Below, piece by piece: positions 63,915-64,000 of a DNA stretch of 64,000 nucleotides. The stretch's first letter is position 1. Each line of letters begins with the position of its first letter. The notes under the pieces were generated by a model. It ran no database searches. It was given only the letters and a program-made list of their open reading frames with translations, and was not told the DNA's origin. Origin of the DNA: Aristolochia californica (Eukaryota; Streptophyta; Magnoliopsida; Piperales; Aristolochiaceae); NCBI GenBank assembly GCA_029961685.1, contig JARWKL010000016.1, forward strand, positions 625,001 through 689,000. The letters are read 5' to 3'. Position numbers and translations under genes: made by a program.

Positions 63915-64000
63915 ATTGTAAAATTAATGGTTCATAAATGAATCAGAAATGCAGACAAAACTAACACAAACTGGATAACACTATTGTAAACCTTCACTGA

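Overview
This is nuclear DNA from a flowering plant. It is AT-rich, has many-exon genes with GT-AG introns, and is crowded with plant-type L1 LINEs (endonuclease, reverse transcriptase, zinc-knuckle, RNase H), Ty1/copia and Ty3/gypsy elements, a TRIM, tRNA-derived SINEs and terminal-inverted-repeat elements. The species cannot be named from the sequence; the strongly TE-expanded introns suggest a large-intron, probably woody, genome.

Two real protein genes dominate, both on the minus strand. From right to left, the first is a kinesin-8 (KIN8B-like). It is complete in 16 exons from the ATG at 58496 to the stop at 37882 and encodes 793 aa. The second is an ankyrin-repeat DHHC protein S-acyltransferase (PAT23-like; TIP1/PAT24 is the paralogue). 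Twelve exons run from the ATG at 31120 to 1158 and give 487 aa; the C-terminal end lies beyond the left edge. I joined the exons by hand. Every junction keeps the frame, all introns are GT-AG except one GC-AG intron in the kinesin, and no coding exon is broken. Both genes therefore look intact despite heavy insertion.

Layout: 1-31120 is PAT23, whose introns 5, 8 and 10 (6.7, 10.6 and 8.9 kb) are filled with LINEs, nested LINEs, a copia fragment, a hAT-like element and SINEs. 31121-37881 is intergenic and holds two TIR-flanked units, one of which contains a decayed organelle-type RRM gene fragment and a solo LTR. 37882-58496 is KIN8B; its introns hold a solo LTR with a GC-rich minisatellite, many very short 5'-truncated LINEs with clear target-site duplications, and, in intron 3, a full-length Ty3/gypsy element that itself contains a TRIM. 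58497-64000 is upstream intergenic DNA with a possible first exon of a divergent plus-strand gene, a ~690-bp tandem duplication and a tRNA-like sequence.

The two genes have unrelated jobs (microtubule motor and membrane palmitoyltransferase), so there is no sign of a functional cluster. The most notable content is the insertion record: LINE copies from 2.9 kb down to 16 bp with target duplications, several nested insertions whose order can be read directly, and a retroelement promoter carrying a tandem array just upstream of its TATA box.
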